From Pseudomonas sp. R-28-1W-6 (lineage in GTDB: Bacteria > Pseudomonadota > Gammaproteobacteria > Pseudomonadales > Pseudomonadaceae): a DNA stretch of 64,000 nt. Both the position numbers and the translations under genes were made by a program. Positions 20,425 to 30,271 of the stretch are shown piece after piece; the stretch's first letter is position 1; each line of letters opens with the position of its first letter. The DNA is taken from NCBI RefSeq assembly GCF_009799925.1, contig NZ_WELK01000003.1:124001-188000 (forward strand), read 5' to 3'. The notes below the pieces were generated by a model, which did no database searches, was not told the origin of the DNA, and saw only the letters and a list, made by a program, of their open reading frames with translations.

Positions 20425-23400
20425 TTATTCGACCCTCAGCTCGGCCAGTGCCGCTTCCTGCTCCACGGCCTGCTGCTGCGGGTCGTACATGCGCACGTAA
20501 CGCGCCGGCGGCAGGTGGAACTGGCCTTTCTGCGAGAAGCGCACCAGGTGGCGCAGCTGCAGGCTGCCTTGCAGGCTGTCGACCGGCACCGCATAGAGCA
20601 TCTGCCCCGGTTCGTGGCGGGCCTTCTCCAGCGGCGCCGCCTCTTCCGAGTCGAGACCGCTGATCTGGATACCCCAGGTGGTGCGCTCGACATCGGCGCC
20701 CGGCGGCAGCGGTACCTCCAGCAGGCCGTAGCGATAGGCATGTTCCTCGTCGCCGCCTTCCAGGGTCACTTCGTCGAGGTACAGCTCGTCGCTGGACAGC
20801 GGACCGTCGCCGACTTCCTCGACGCTGAAACTGAAGGCAGCCTCGCCCGGCACCAGGCGCAGCAGACGGCGGCTGACCTTGACCGGCAGCTCGCCGCTCG
20901 GCGCGGCGGCGCTGTCGTAGCTCAGTGCGGCATGCACGGCGCCGCTCTGCTCGGCCGGCAGGGCCAGTTCCTTGGGCGGCTGCTGGCCTTGCCATTGCCA
21001 CCAGCTCTCGCCAGTCGCGCCCTGCTGGGCCAGCCAGCCGGCACCCGGTTCCGGCAGCGCCAGCGGCGGTGTCTGCTCGATGCGATCCTGCAGCCAGGTC
21101 AGCGCCAGTGCGCGCTCCAGGGTCGCCTGCTCCGGCGCCAGGCGCTGCAGCAGGGCGTTGATCTGCAAGGGATCGAGCGGGCCACGGGACAGGCGCAGCG
21201 CCTCGGCGAACGGCTGGGTGCTGCTCGCCACCTGCTGGCGGGCGCCATCCAGGCCAGCCGCGAAGGCCGCCGGCAGGCTGACCTTGGTGGCGGCCGCCAG
21301 CTCGGCAGCCAGTACCCGCGCCAGCGCCAGACCCAACTGCGAGTTCGGCGCAGCCATCACCGGGCTGGTCAGACCCGCATCGTCCAGAATGACTTCATCG
21401 CCTTCACCGGCCTGACCCAGCTCGACCAGCAGGCCTTCCAGCAGGGTATTCACCGGTAGCTGCATTTCGCGGGCGAAGTCGAGGATCAGCGCGCGCTGCA
21501 GCAGCGGCGTGTTCGCCGCCTGCTTGGCGTAGACCTCCAGCACGCGCTGCCAGTGCTCCGGCGGCAGGCTGATGTGCAGCGCACGGCTGGCATGCCAGTC
21601 GGCGTAGTAGGCGTAGGCAGTGAGGAAGGCATCCGCCTCGCCGTCTTCGCCCCACCAGGTGAAACCGGCTTCCGGGCCAGCCATCTGCACCAGGCGCAGG
21701 CGGCTGTTCTGCATGATCAGGCGCAGGCGCTCACCGATGCGCGCCTCACCTTTGGCCAGGGTCGGGTAGGCCAGACTGAGTGGCAGCAGACGGCTGGCGG
21801 TCTGCTCGACGCAGCCGTAGGGGTACTCGATCAGGTCGTCGATAGCCGAGCGGAACAGCGCTTGTGAGCTGTTATCCAGACGCAGGCGGATATTGCCGGC
21901 ATCGGCCGGCAGGCTCAGCGGGTTGCTGCCCGGATTCAGGTTCAGGCTCTGCGTGTGCAGGCGCTGCCAGCCTTCGCCGGCCACGCGCAGGGTCACGCCG
22001 AGGGCATCCACCGGCTGGCCGCCCTGCACCAGTTCGGCACGCCACTCGCCGGCCACCAGGGCGGTCGGCGGCAGCGCCAGGTAGTTCACGCCCTTTTCCA
22101 GCTCGACCGCCTGACGCTGCTCCTGGCCGGCATAGTGGGTGACCAGCTCGGCCTTGGTGCTCTCTTCGCCTTGGTTGAAGGCGAACAGGCCCAGCTGTGG
22201 CTTATCACCCGCGCGGAACAGGGTCGGCCCGCTCCACTTCAGGTACAGCGGCTTCTCGGAACGGATGAACTGCTTCTTCTGCCCCACTTCGCCAGCCTCG
22301 TTGACCGCGCGCACGGTGATGCGCCAGCGGGTCAGCGAGTCGGGCATGCGGAAGCTGAAGCGCGCCTTGCCGTCGGCATCGGTAACCAGGTCGGGTTGCC
22401 AGGCGGCGGTATCGACTTCCTCGCGGCGCGGCCGCTCCAACACCTTGACCCCACGTTCGCTGCGGTTGGCGCGGCCCGGTGCGGTTGGGTTGCCCGGCAG
22501 GGCCACGTCGTAGCTGATAAAGGACAGGCTGGCGCTGGTGCGCACGTTGTTGCGGCGCGGGTGGTAGAAGAACTGGTCGATGCCCGGGGCGATTTCCGGC
22601 TGCAGGGCGTAGATCATCTCGTCGACCACGCTGACCGTCAGGCGCGTGGCCGCCGGCTTGCCCTGGAACTGGGTGGAGAGGTCGACGGTGACCGTGTCGC
22701 CCGGCTGGTAGCGTTCCTTGTCGGTGCTCACGGCGATCTGCACCTGCGCCTTGGCTACCTTGATCCCGGCGTTCTGGAAGCTGTAGTCGCCGCCCTTGGT
22801 GTAGAGCACGGAGAAGGTCAGGTTGGGCGCGAAGTGGTCATCGACCGGAATGCGCGCGCGGTACTGAGTGTCGTTGAGTTTCTCCAGCTTGAGCCAGTCG
22901 CCACCCTTGGACAGCAGCGCGGTGGCTTCCACCCGGTCGCGTTCCAGGGTCAACAGGGCATCGCCGACCGGCTCGGGGAAGGTGATCAGCGCCAGGGCTT
23001 CGGCACCGGCCTGGTACTCGTCCCGGTCGAACACCACTTCCACGGTACCGGCCACCGCCTTGACCCCGTCGCCGCTGACCGCGTGGCCGGTGGCGCCGAG
23101 GATCAGGCCGTGCTTGTCCTTGAGGGTGATGCTGTAGGTGCCGGGGCGCTCGAAGCTGAGGCTGAAGCCCTGCTCGTCGTCATCCAGGCTGGCGCTGTGC
23201 TGACTCTGGTCTTCCAGGCGCACCCACTCATAGCTGGCCGGTTTGAGTTCGCTGGCCTGCTCGCTGTGGTAGCTGAACGGCACCGCCTCGCCCACCGCGC
23301 TGAAGCGCTGCGGCGCTTGCAGACGATAGCGCGCGGCGCCGCGCTCGATAAGGATTTCCTTGCTGACCTTGACCCGGTAGGCAGCGCCGTCGCTGGCGAA

Positions 23401-24981
23401 CACGGTGAGCAGGTAGCGGCTCGGCTTGTCCGCCGCCGGCAGTTCGAGAGCGGCGCGGCCCTGGTCGTCGGTGCTCAGCTCGCTGCTGGAAAGCTCGACC
23501 GGGAATTGACCGAGGTACTGCAGCTCGTTGTCGATCATCGACAGCTGTTGGGCGCGCAGGCTCAGTTGCAGGCGCGCGTTCTTCACCGGCTTGCCGTCCG
23601 GGTAGAGCAGCACCAGATTGCCGCTGACCTTCTCGCCGGTACGGAAGTCCGGTTTGCTCAGGTCGAGGGCGATCTCGAAGTGCGGCTTGATGTAGTCGGC
23701 GACGCGGAAGGCGCTGCTGTATAGCTGGTCGCGATAGCTGAAGCGCAACTCGTAGCCGCCGGCCACGGCGTTGTCCGGTAGCTGGAAGCGGCCCTGGGTG
23801 CCGGCCTTGCTGTCGAGGGCCAGGTCAAGGTTGTGCAGCACGGTGCCGGTGGCATCCAGCACGCTGAGCTTGAGCGGCGCGGCCTGGGCAGCCACCGAGT
23901 CGCGGGCGTTCTTGAACTCGCGGCCGACGATTTTCACCTCCACCCAGTCGCCGGGGCGGTACAGCGGACGATCGGTGAAGGCGTAGAGCTTGGTGTCGTA
24001 GATTTCGCTGTCGTAATAGAAGTTCTCGGAGACGAACACCCCGCCTTCGCCGTCCTCGCCAAGCACGTAGGAACGCTCCGGGCTGGCGTGCTTGAGGCGC
24101 AGCAGGCCCTGCTCGCCGGTGCTGCCGCTGCTCATCACGCCCAGGCCGTCGCTCCACAGTACCTTGGCCCCGGCCACCGCCGCGCCGTCACGCTTGTGCG
24201 CGGTCCACACCAGCAGCTCGTTGCCGGCGATCTTGCTCACCGCCACCGTGTTGGAGACGAACACTATTGTGGTTGCACGGAACTTGCCGACCAGCGCCTC
24301 GACCAGGTACAGACCCGGCGTGAGCTTGCCCAGCGGGATATACACGTTGCCCGGATTGACGCTGACGAAGGAGCTGGACGAGCCGGCCAGCTCGACGCCC
24401 TTGGGCGGCTGGATCGGCTTGGCGTCCCACAGCGGGTAGCGGAACTGCGCGATCAGCGGCAGGCCCTTCATCGGTGCGTACTGCGGCTGTGCCTCGAACG
24501 GCGTGGGCGCCTTGATCGCGTCACCCATCTTCAGCTCCGGCGCTTCCTCGGTGACCTGCTTGCGCGACTCGTAGGAGAAGGCGCGCTGCATCACCCGCCG
24601 CGAGGTGCGGTACCAGCTGTCCCACAGGTAGCTCAGGGTGTTGGACAGGCCCTCACCCTTGAACTCACCCTCGGCCACCACCCGGTGCAGGTTCTTCTGC
24701 CGCTTGAGGAAGTCCAGCGGCTTTTCGATGCGGTACACGCGCATGTCGACGCCGCCGTAGGGCTCCATCATGTAGCGCCGGTAGTCGCGCCCCGGCGCCT
24801 CCAGGCGCACCTGGGCCACTTCGTCGGTGGCGAAGCTGGCGTCGGCCAGCAGGAAGAACGACTGCCCGGCCACCGGCGAGTAGTTGCTCGACTCGACGTT
24901 GTCATCGGCCTGGACGCCCAACGGCAACAGGCCGAACAGCAGGGCCGCAGCGGCTAGACGCGGCAAGTGCAGAGCCCTCAT
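20425..24981 (-). CDS. magD: MagD, bacterial alpha-2-macroglobulin with thioester motif
   Basis: 1518 residues from the ATG at 24981, close to the P. aeruginosa MagD length. A signal peptide ([21 protein letters not shown]...VQA) without a lipobox cysteine points to the periplasm. Macroglobulin beta domains fill the N-terminal two thirds. The thioester motif C1057-V-E-Q1060 sits in [12 protein letters not shown], and the alpha-alpha toroid and receptor-binding-like domains follow. These proteins trap and covalently bind attacking proteases through the thioester after bait-region cleavage. The start overlaps the magC stop by 4 bp (ATGA). An upstream in-frame ATG at 25059 would overlap magC by 82 bp and spoil the signal peptide. 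Confidence 0.95.
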   Translation of the reverse strand: MRALHLPRLAAAALLFGLLPLGVQADDNVESSNYSPVAGQSFFLLADASFATDEVAQVRLEAPGRDYRRYMMEPYGGVDMRVYRIEKPLDFLKRQKNLHRVVAEGEFKGEGLSNTLSYLWDSWYRTSRRVMQRAFSYESRKQVTEEAPELKMGDAIKAPTPFEAQPQYAPMKGLPLIAQFRYPLWDAKPIQPPKGVELAGSSSSFVSVNPGNVYIPLGKLTPGLYLVEALVGKFRATTIVFVSNTVAVSKIAGNELLVWTAHKRDGAAVAGAKVLWSDGLGVMSSGSTGEQGLLRLKHASPERSYVLGEDGEGGVFVSENFYYDSEIYDTKLYAFTDRPLYRPGDWVEVKIVGREFKNARDSVAAQAAPLKLSVLDATGTVLHNLDLALDSKAGTQGRFQLPDNAVAGGYELRFSYRDQLYSSAFRVADYIKPHFEIALDLSKPDFRTGEKVSGNLVLLYPDGKPVKNARLQLSLRAQQLSMIDNELQYLGQFPVELSSSELSTDDQGRAALELPAADKPSRYLLTVFASDGAAYRVKVSKEILIERGAARYRLQAPQRFSAVGEAVPFSYHSEQASELKPASYEWVRLEDQSQHSASLDDDEQGFSLSFERPGTYSITLKDKHGLILGATGHAVSGDGVKAVAGTVEVVFDRDEYQAGAEALALITFPEPVGDALLTLERDRVEATALLSKGGDWLKLEKLNDTQYRARIPVDDHFAPNLTFSVLYTKGGDYSFQNAGIKVAKAQVQIAVSTDKERYQPGDTVTVDLSTQFQGKPAATRLTVSVVDEMIYALQPEIAPGIDQFFYHPRRNNVRTSASLSFISYDVALPGNPTAPGRANRSERGVKVLERPRREEVDTAAWQPDLVTDADGKARFSFRMPDSLTRWRITVRAVNEAGEVGQKKQFIRSEKPLYLKWSGPTLFRAGDKPQLGLFAFNQGEESTKAELVTHYAGQEQRQAVELEKGVNYLALPPTALVAGEWRAELVQGGQPVDALGVTLRVAGEGWQRLHTQSLNLNPGSNPLSLPADAGNIRLRLDNSSQALFRSAIDDLIEYPYGCVEQTASRLLPLSLAYPTLAKGEARIGERLRLIMQNSRLRLVQMAGPEAGFTWWGEDGEADAFLTAYAYYADWHASRALHISLPPEHWQRVLEVYAKQAANTPLLQRALILDFAREMQLPVNTLLEGLLVELGQAGEGDEVILDDAGLTSPVMAAPNSQLGLALARVLAAELAAATKVSLPAAFAAGLDGARQQVASSTQPFAEALRLSRGPLDPLQINALLQRLAPEQATLERALALTWLQDRIEQTPPLALPEPGAGWLAQQGATGESWWQWQGQQPPKELALPAEQSGAVHAALSYDSAAAPSGELPVKVSRRLLRLVPGEAAFSFSVEEVGDGPLSSDELYLDEVTLEGGDEEHAYRYGLLEVPLPPGADVERTTWGIQISGLDSEEAAPLEKARHEPGQMLYAVPVDSLQGSLQLRHLVRFSQKGQFHLPPARYVRMYDPQQQAVEQEAALAELRVE

Positions 24982-25616
24982 CGGCTGAGAAAGTGCAGTC
25001 GATAGACGCCGATAAAATTGGGGTTGGATTCGTCGGGTATCCATCGGGTGTCCTTCCATGTCATGAGTTGTTGCAGGCTCACCGAGCGCATGCCGTTGTC
25101 TGTTTGGGTGGTGGTGCCAGTGTGATAGGCGATGTTGCGGCCCATCCAGATCATCAGGTGCTGGTCGTCACCCTGGTCGAAGAACATCAGGTCGCCGGGG
25201 CGCGCCTGGTTGAGGTCGCGGCCGAGGAACTGGCTGTTGTACTGGATCAGCTTGATCGCGTTGACGTAGGGGCCGACCTGCCCGCCGCCCTGCTGCCACT
25301 GCTGGGCGAGCTGGCGCTGCTGCGCGCTGAGTTCCAGCTCCGGCGGCAGGTAGCGGTTGGACAGGCCGTTGGCGCGCAGCCACTTGGCGTCGTGCAGCTT
25401 GAGCGCCTCGTTGGCGGCGAAGCGCACCAGGCCGGCACAGTCCTGCTGCTGCCAACGCGGACTGGGGCCCTGGCGCAGTTGCTCCTGGGCAATGCGCACG
25501 AACCAGGCGCGGAACACCTGGGACTGCTGCGCGTCCAGCGCCGGCGCGGCCTGGGCCAGCAGCGCCGGGCTGCACAGCAGCAGGTAGGCGACCGCCAGGT
25601 ACTGCCGAGCTCTCAC
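24978..25616 (-). CDS. magC: MagC, YfaT-family (DUF1175) exported protein, NlpC/P60-like
   Basis: 212 residues from a GTG at 25616 that overlaps the magB stop (GTGA); an ATG at 25643 is the alternative and gives 9 more residues. A signal peptide precedes about residue 24. The domain matches DUF1175 and contains an NlpC/P60-like pattern: C60 in [12 protein letters not shown], then RPGDLMFF, H153 in DQHLMIWMG and H165 in IAYHTG. That is the Cys-His arrangement of cell-wall gamma-D-Glu-diamino-acid peptidases. Activity is inferred, not known. Its stop overlaps the magD start by 4 bp. Confidence 0.87.
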   Translation of the reverse strand: MRARQYLAVAYLLLCSPALLAQAAPALDAQQSQVFRAWFVRIAQEQLRQGPSPRWQQQDCAGLVRFAANEALKLHDAKWLRANGLSNRYLPPELELSAQQRQLAQQWQQGGGQVGPYVNAIKLIQYNSQFLGRDLNQARPGDLMFFDQGDDQHLMIWMGRNIAYHTGTTTQTDNGMRSVSLQQLMTWKDTRWIPDESNPNFIGVYRLHFLSR

Positions 25617-27454
25617 AGGGCGCGCCACTGCAGCGGCAGCCATTGCCAGGCGCTGCTGGCTTCGCTGTCGGCCGGCAGAGTCAGGGCGTACTTGCCGTGG
25701 GTGGACAGGGCGCGCAGCTTGGGCAGCAGGTTGCTCTGCGCAGCGTTGCGGAACACCGGTTCCATGTCTTCCGGCAGGCTTTCCAAGGTCTCGCGTTCGA
25801 ACAGCGCGGCCAGGGTCTGCGGCGCCAGGTAGGCCGGCACCAGGGCGTCCTTGGGCAGCACGTCGGCCAGCGGCGGGAAACGCTTGTCCAGGGTATCCAG
25901 GGCCTTGCTCACCAGGCGGTCATCCAGCGAGAACAGCAGGGTCGAACCGTGCCGCGCCAGGCTGACGCGGAAGAACCCGGTGGAGGACAGCGCATCCGGG
26001 TTCTCGGCTTCGCCGCCCGGGTACTGGCCGAAGTTGGAGCCGACCTGGCGCTGCCACTTGTGCGTGCTGCCCTGTTCGCTGTCTTCGACCGGGAACTGCC
26101 CGCCCTCGACATTGGCTTCCCAGGCGCCGATCAGGCTGTTGAACAGCTTACCCAGCTCGGCGTCGGTCTGCGCGCCGGCCTCGCCCTTGAGCGTGCCGAC
26201 CAGCAGCGGCGAGTGCAGGCGCGACTCGGCGTACCAGCACAGGCCGGCGGTGCCGCTGAGCTGGCCACCCAGCTCGGCGGCCACCTTGGCCTCGGCGCCG
26301 ACCTTGCTCAGCAGGCGCTCGGGCACCGCCGCCGCCACCGGCAGGGCGACGCAGGCGCTGGCACCCATGGGCATGGCGCGCCACACCGGGGTGAAGTCGA
26401 ACTGGCCCTGATCCTCTACCTCGTTGAGGGCCAAGAAACTGTGCCAGCCCTGGGCATCCATTTCGAAGCGCAGGCCGGCGAAAGCCGGGATAAAGCGCTG
26501 ATAGCCGAGCGCGAGGAAGTCCGAGCTGAGGCTGATGCGCTGCCCCAGTGCGCCGCGTGCCTCCAGGCCGAAACGCTCGGGGAAGGGATGCTGGCCAGCC
26601 AGCAGCGCCTCGGCCGCATCGGTCGATACCTTGGCCAGCAGCGGGCCACGCGGCTCTGCGGGTTCGACCGGCTCGGCGACGACCTCCTCGGCGGCGGTCG
26701 CCGCTTCCGGATCGACGGCAGCCACCTCGGTCTGGTCATCCGCACTGGCCGCCTCGGCAGACGCCGGCTCAGGCTCTGGCTCGGGGGCGAACAGCATGTC
26801 GACGCTGGACAGCAGCAACAGCTGGTCGCCATGGGAGGCGAACAGCAGGGAACGGTCGTTGTTGTAGCGCAGGCGGTAGAACGGCACCGTCTCGCCATCG
26901 ACAATGAACTCGCCGGCCTGGCTCAGCTGGCTATCGTCCAGCGCCACCTTGGCCAGCGGCTCCAGGGCCTTGGCCAGGCCGCCGCGCTCGATCACCACCA
27001 GGAAGTGCTTGAGGCGGCCGCCGGCATCGCGCCACAGGGCGACCTCGGCCGGCTGGTCGAGCAACTCGTCGAGCAGGTTGTCGCGCAGCTGCAGGTCGTG
27101 TTCGTAGATGATCCGCCGCAGGCTGCCGGTCAGGCCGAGGCGGTCGGCGTTGGCCTCGTAGTAGAACACCAGGTCCTCGGTCAGGGTGTCGCGCAGCAGC
27201 GGCACGGCCAGCAGGTCCTTAGGCAGGCGGCTGAGCGAAGCGCTCTCGATCAGCACGTCGGGGCGCGCCAGGTCCAGGCCCAGCAGGTTCGCCTCGCCCA
27301 GCTGGCGCTCGCCCTGCTGGTTCTGCCACAGCCAGCCGAAGATCCCGGCGGCCGCCACCGGCACGGCTACCGCCAGGGCGATCAGCAGCGGACGCATGCG
27401 CCGACTGGCCGGTGCGCCTTCGCTGGCGGCGACGGGTGTGGTGTTTTCGCTCAT
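25613..27454 (-). CDS. magB: MagB, DUF2138 inner-membrane protein of the macroglobulin operon
   Basis: 613 residues. A single membrane helix (about 22-43, [21 protein letters not shown]) after a short cytoplasmic N-terminus, then a large periplasmic DUF2138 domain. A low-complexity Glu/Pro/Ala insert (about 230-275; [16 protein letters not shown]) interrupts it. It probably anchors the Mag complex to the inner membrane. Second gene of the operon, 37 bp after magA, and overlapping magC. Confidence 0.87.
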   Translation of the reverse strand: MSENTTPVAASEGAPASRRMRPLLIALAVAVPVAAAGIFGWLWQNQQGERQLGEANLLGLDLARPDVLIESASLSRLPKDLLAVPLLRDTLTEDLVFYYEANADRLGLTGSLRRIIYEHDLQLRDNLLDELLDQPAEVALWRDAGGRLKHFLVVIERGGLAKALEPLAKVALDDSQLSQAGEFIVDGETVPFYRLRYNNDRSLLFASHGDQLLLLSSVDMLFAPEPEPEPASAEAASADDQTEVAAVDPEAATAAEEVVAEPVEPAEPRGPLLAKVSTDAAEALLAGQHPFPERFGLEARGALGQRISLSSDFLALGYQRFIPAFAGLRFEMDAQGWHSFLALNEVEDQGQFDFTPVWRAMPMGASACVALPVAAAVPERLLSKVGAEAKVAAELGGQLSGTAGLCWYAESRLHSPLLVGTLKGEAGAQTDAELGKLFNSLIGAWEANVEGGQFPVEDSEQGSTHKWQRQVGSNFGQYPGGEAENPDALSSTGFFRVSLARHGSTLLFSLDDRLVSKALDTLDKRFPPLADVLPKDALVPAYLAPQTLAALFERETLESLPEDMEPVFRNAAQSNLLPKLRALSTHGKYALTLPADSEASSAWQWLPLQWRAL

Positions 27455-27491
27455 GTCTGCAAACCCCGGTTCATCCCTGCTCAGGGAACAA

Positions 27492-28280
27492 TCAATAGTT
27501 GAAGGACTTGATCAGCAGCAGATCGCCGATGGTGCGCAGCGGCACCACGAACGTCTCGCGCTTCTCGTTGACGGTGTTCTCGTTGAACACCAGGCTGATC
27601 TGCGAGGTGATCACCTCGTTGAGGTTGCTGCCGGCCTGGAAGTTGTAGCCCTGGCTGTTCAGGTTGCCCCAGTAGTTCACGTAAATCAGGTAGGTGCCGT
27701 GCAGCGGCGCGGTCATGCTGAACATTTCCGGGCCGGGGCCGTCGACACTGTCGACATCCAGGCCACCGCCATTGCTCATCACCGGGTCAGCCCAGAAAGC
27801 GTGCTGGCCGTCGGGGGTGACCACGTGCAGGTCGAGCTCGGCCTGCGGGTCATCCCAGCCGAGGACGATGCGCACCCGCGCCGGGGTCTTCTGGGTGTTG
27901 GCCTCATAGAACTGCACGCGGCGCAGCGGCTGGCCGTCGGCACGCAGCTCGACGCTGTTGGAGCCGGCACCGAAGTTGTAAGGCCGGGCGAAACGCCCTT
28001 CGGCGTCGGTATAGAGAGGCAGCGGGTTGCCGTTGACCGCCAGCACATGGGGCTGGCGCAGGCCCTGGGTACCGGCGAGCCTGCCTTCGATCAGGCTGCG
28101 GTTGCGCTGCGCGCCACGGTCGATCGGCGGCGTCGGGTAGGCCACACGGGCGTTTTCCGTACGGTCGAGCAGGCCGGAATAACGCCAGCCGGCGGTCGGG
28201 CCATCCAGGCTCGCGGTGGGTTCTGCCAGGGCCGCCGACGCAAACAGCGTCAGGCATAGCGGCAACAGCGCAGGGCGCAT
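27492..28280 (-). CDS. magA: MagA, YfaP-family (DUF2135) periplasmic protein
   Basis: 262 residues with a clear signal peptide (MRPALLPLCLTLFASAALA). DUF2135 domain with VLGWDDPQAELDLHVVTPDGQ (split over the family core) and TYLIYVNYWGN. It is paralogous to magF; both share DLHxVTPDG and the YxxYVNY signature. First gene of the mag operon. The 311-bp region upstream probably holds the operon promoter. Function unknown; the operon position ties it to MagD. Confidence 0.88.
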   Translation of the reverse strand: MRPALLPLCLTLFASAALAEPTASLDGPTAGWRYSGLLDRTENARVAYPTPPIDRGAQRNRSLIEGRLAGTQGLRQPHVLAVNGNPLPLYTDAEGRFARPYNFGAGSNSVELRADGQPLRRVQFYEANTQKTPARVRIVLGWDDPQAELDLHVVTPDGQHAFWADPVMSNGGGLDVDSVDGPGPEMFSMTAPLHGTYLIYVNYWGNLNSQGYNFQAGSNLNEVITSQISLVFNENTVNEKRETFVVPLRTIGDLLLIKSFNY

Positions 28281-28591
28281 GATTAATCCTTTAATGGCGC
28301 TAAGTCGCCAAGGCTAGCGAGCGCGAGCGCGCCTGGCAATCATGGGCCGCCAGAACTGCAGAACGCTTGGCAGCGAAAACGCTTCAATCGTCACGCAGGC
28401 ATGTGACAGCCAGGGATGGCAAGTGCCGATCGACCAAGCACGCCGCAACCGGGTCGCTAGTGGCAGCCACGCCCTGCGGGTGGACTTCCTGCCGTAGGTT
28501 GCGGTTGAGCGCAGCGAAGCCCAACGCGAGGAAGCGCAGGCCGGCACCGCCCGTTGGGCTTCGTCGCAGAGCTCCTCAACCCAACCTACAT
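28281..28591. other. Intergenic region upstream of magA
   Basis: 311 bp without a gene. The last ~100 bp are a palindromic repeat (28494-28589). The magA-proximal part should contain the mag promoter, but I see no convincing -35/-10 pair. On the minus strand magA is preceded by a weak AGGATTAATC ribosome-binding site. Confidence 0.5.
28494..28589. repeat. Palindromic repeat, GTAGGTTG family, copy 2 (opposite orientation)
   Basis: Begins GTAGGTTGCGGTTGAGCGC and ends CTCCTCAACCCAACCTAC. Inner arms CGAAGCCCAACG and CGTTGGGCTTCG are the same as in the 17879 copy. Its left arm is the reverse complement of that copy's right arm, so the elements are inverted. The loops differ. It lies 2 bp past the stop of the AEC transporter. 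Confidence 0.82.
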
Positions 28592-29533
28592 CTAGATCCA
28601 GCCGCCCCACTGCAGCACGAACAGGCCGATATTGGTGTTCAGCACCGCCGCCAGGGTGGTGAGGACGATGATCGACGCCGCCAGTTCGTGGTTGCCGCCG
28701 CTGGCCTTGGCCATGACGAAGCTGGCCGCCGCCGTGGGGCTGGCGAAATACAGGAAGAGGATGCCCAGTTCGGCATTGCGAAAGCCGCAGAGGAAGGCGC
28801 CGAAGGTGGCCAGCAACGGCAGCCAGAGCATCTTCCACAGGCTGGCGCTAAGGGCCAGGCCGCTACCCTGGCGCAGCGAGGCCAGCGACAGGGTGCCGCC
28901 GATGCAGATCAGCGCCAGCGGCAGGGTCATGCTGGCGAAATAGTCGCCGGAGGTGAGCAGCCAGGTCGGCAGCTTGACCTGCCAGTAGGCGAACGGGATC
29001 GCCGCCAGCACGCCGAGGATCAGGGGGTTGCGCAGGATGCTCTTGCTGATGCTCCACAGGTCGGCCTTGGCCTGCGGGCTGTAGATGGCCAGGACGATGG
29101 ACGACAGGCTGTTGTAGGAGAGGATCACCACCCCGCCGAGGATGCCGCCCAGCGACAGGCCGTAGTCGCCGTACAGGCTGGTGGCCAGGGCCAGGCCGAC
29201 GATGCCGTTGTTGCCGCGAAAGGCGCCCTGGGTATACACGCCGCGCTCCTCGCGTGGGATGCGCAGGATCGCCCAGCCCCAGACCAGCAGAAAACCCAGC
29301 AGCGTGGCCAGCAGGAAGTAGCCGAGCAGCGCCGGCTGCAGCGCGGTGTTCAGGTCGGCATGCAGGATGGCGAGGAACAGCATGACCGGCATGGTGCCCT
29401 TGAACACCAGGGCCGAGGCGGTATCGATGAAGCGCGCGTCGATCCAGCCCAGGCGCTTGAGGCCCACGCCGAGGAACAGCATGGCAAACACCGGGGCGGT
29501 GATGGCGAGGGTCTGCTGGATAACGGCGAGCAT
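28592..29533 (-). CDS. AEC (auxin efflux carrier) family transporter
   Basis: 313 residues, about ten transmembrane helices, starting MLAVIQQTLAITAPVFAMLFLGVGL, typical of bacterial AEC permeases (MdcF/YfdV group). The domain has the two five-helix halves with GxNGIVGLAL near the middle and GGTLSLASL in the second half. Substrates in characterised members are malonate, malate or other organic acids; this one cannot be assigned. It is downstream of roxR on the same strand (177 bp) and upstream of magA, from which a repeat separates it. Confidence 0.85.
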   Translation of the reverse strand: MLAVIQQTLAITAPVFAMLFLGVGLKRLGWIDARFIDTASALVFKGTMPVMLFLAILHADLNTALQPALLGYFLLATLLGFLLVWGWAILRIPREERGVYTQGAFRGNNGIVGLALATSLYGDYGLSLGGILGGVVILSYNSLSSIVLAIYSPQAKADLWSISKSILRNPLILGVLAAIPFAYWQVKLPTWLLTSGDYFASMTLPLALICIGGTLSLASLRQGSGLALSASLWKMLWLPLLATFGAFLCGFRNAELGILFLYFASPTAAASFVMAKASGGNHELAASIIVLTTLAAVLNTNIGLFVLQWGGWI

Positions 29534-29578
29534 GGCGGCCCCGGCTAACTAGGTAGGGGGCTAATGATAACCGTGAAG

Positions 29579-29613
29579 AGCGGCGAAAAGCTTTCGCCAA
29601 GCTTTCAGCCGCT
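29579..29613 (-). terminator. Candidate hairpin between roxR and the AEC gene
   Basis: Outer arms AGCGGC / GCCGCT enclose a perfect 7-bp hairpin (GGCGAAA, AGC, TTTCGCC at 29582-29598). No good T-tract follows on the minus strand, so this is a weak or partial terminator for roxSR. Confidence 0.35.
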
Positions 29614-29710
29614 GAATTCCCGGCTCATCGGCGGTAGATGCGTGAGAGCGGCATTAGCCAGGCGGTGAGGCCTTTTCGCGGCTGAAGTCGCTCCCACTCA
29701 TGCCGGAGGT

Positions 29711-30271
29711 TCAGCGGCGTACCGGGCGCTTCTGCAGCTTGCGCTGCAGGGTACGCCGGTGCATGCCCAGGGCGCGGGCGGTGGCGGAGATGTTGCCCTC
29801 GTGCTCGGCCAGCACGCGCTGGATGTGCTCCCACTGCAGGCGGTCCACCGACATCGGGTTTTCCGGCACCAGGCTGTCCAGGTCGGCATGCTCGGAAAGC
29901 AGCGCGGTGAGCACGTCGTCGGCATCGGCCGGCTTGCACAGGTAGTTGGTGGCACCGCGCTTGATCGCCTCCACGGCGGTGGCGATGCTCGAATAGCCGG
30001 TGAGAATCACCACGCGCATTTCCGCATCCAGCTCCAGCAGCTTGGGCAGCAGAACCAGGCCGGAGTCGCCCTCCATCTTCAGATCGACCACGGCGTAGTC
30101 GGGCAGGTCCTCCTTGGCCAGGGCCAGGCCCTCCTCGGCCGAGTTGGCCACGCTGACGCGCAGGCCGCGACGATCCATGGCCCGCGCCATCACGCGGGTG
30201 AAGGTGGCGTCGTCGTCCACCAGCAACAGGTGCGGTTGCTCTTCGCCGTCGATCAGGGGTTCGTCACTCAT
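29711..30271 (-). CDS. roxR: Redox response regulator RoxR (PrrA/RegA family)
   Basis: 186 residues from MSDEPLIDG (another ATG 6 bp upstream adds two residues). The receiver domain has an acidic triad (LLLVDDD), the phospho-acceptor D63 in VVDLKMEGDSG, and T and K of ILTGYSS and LCKPADAD. The C-terminal Fis-type helix-turn-helix is NISATARALGMHRRTLQRKL. This two-domain form without an AAA+ domain is the RegA/PrrA/RoxR class. In pseudomonads it controls terminal oxidases such as the cyanide-insensitive oxidase. It overlaps the roxS stop, so the two are translated together. Confidence 0.95.
   Translation of the reverse strand: MSDEPLIDGEEQPHLLLVDDDATFTRVMARAMDRRGLRVSVANSAEEGLALAKEDLPDYAVVDLKMEGDSGLVLLPKLLELDAEMRVVILTGYSSIATAVEAIKRGATNYLCKPADADDVLTALLSEHADLDSLVPENPMSVDRLQWEHIQRVLAEHEGNISATARALGMHRRTLQRKLQKRPVRR

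Noticed and set aside
21955..23724. 589-codon plus-strand open frame over magD
   Set aside because: Antisense shadow of magD with no recognisable domain.
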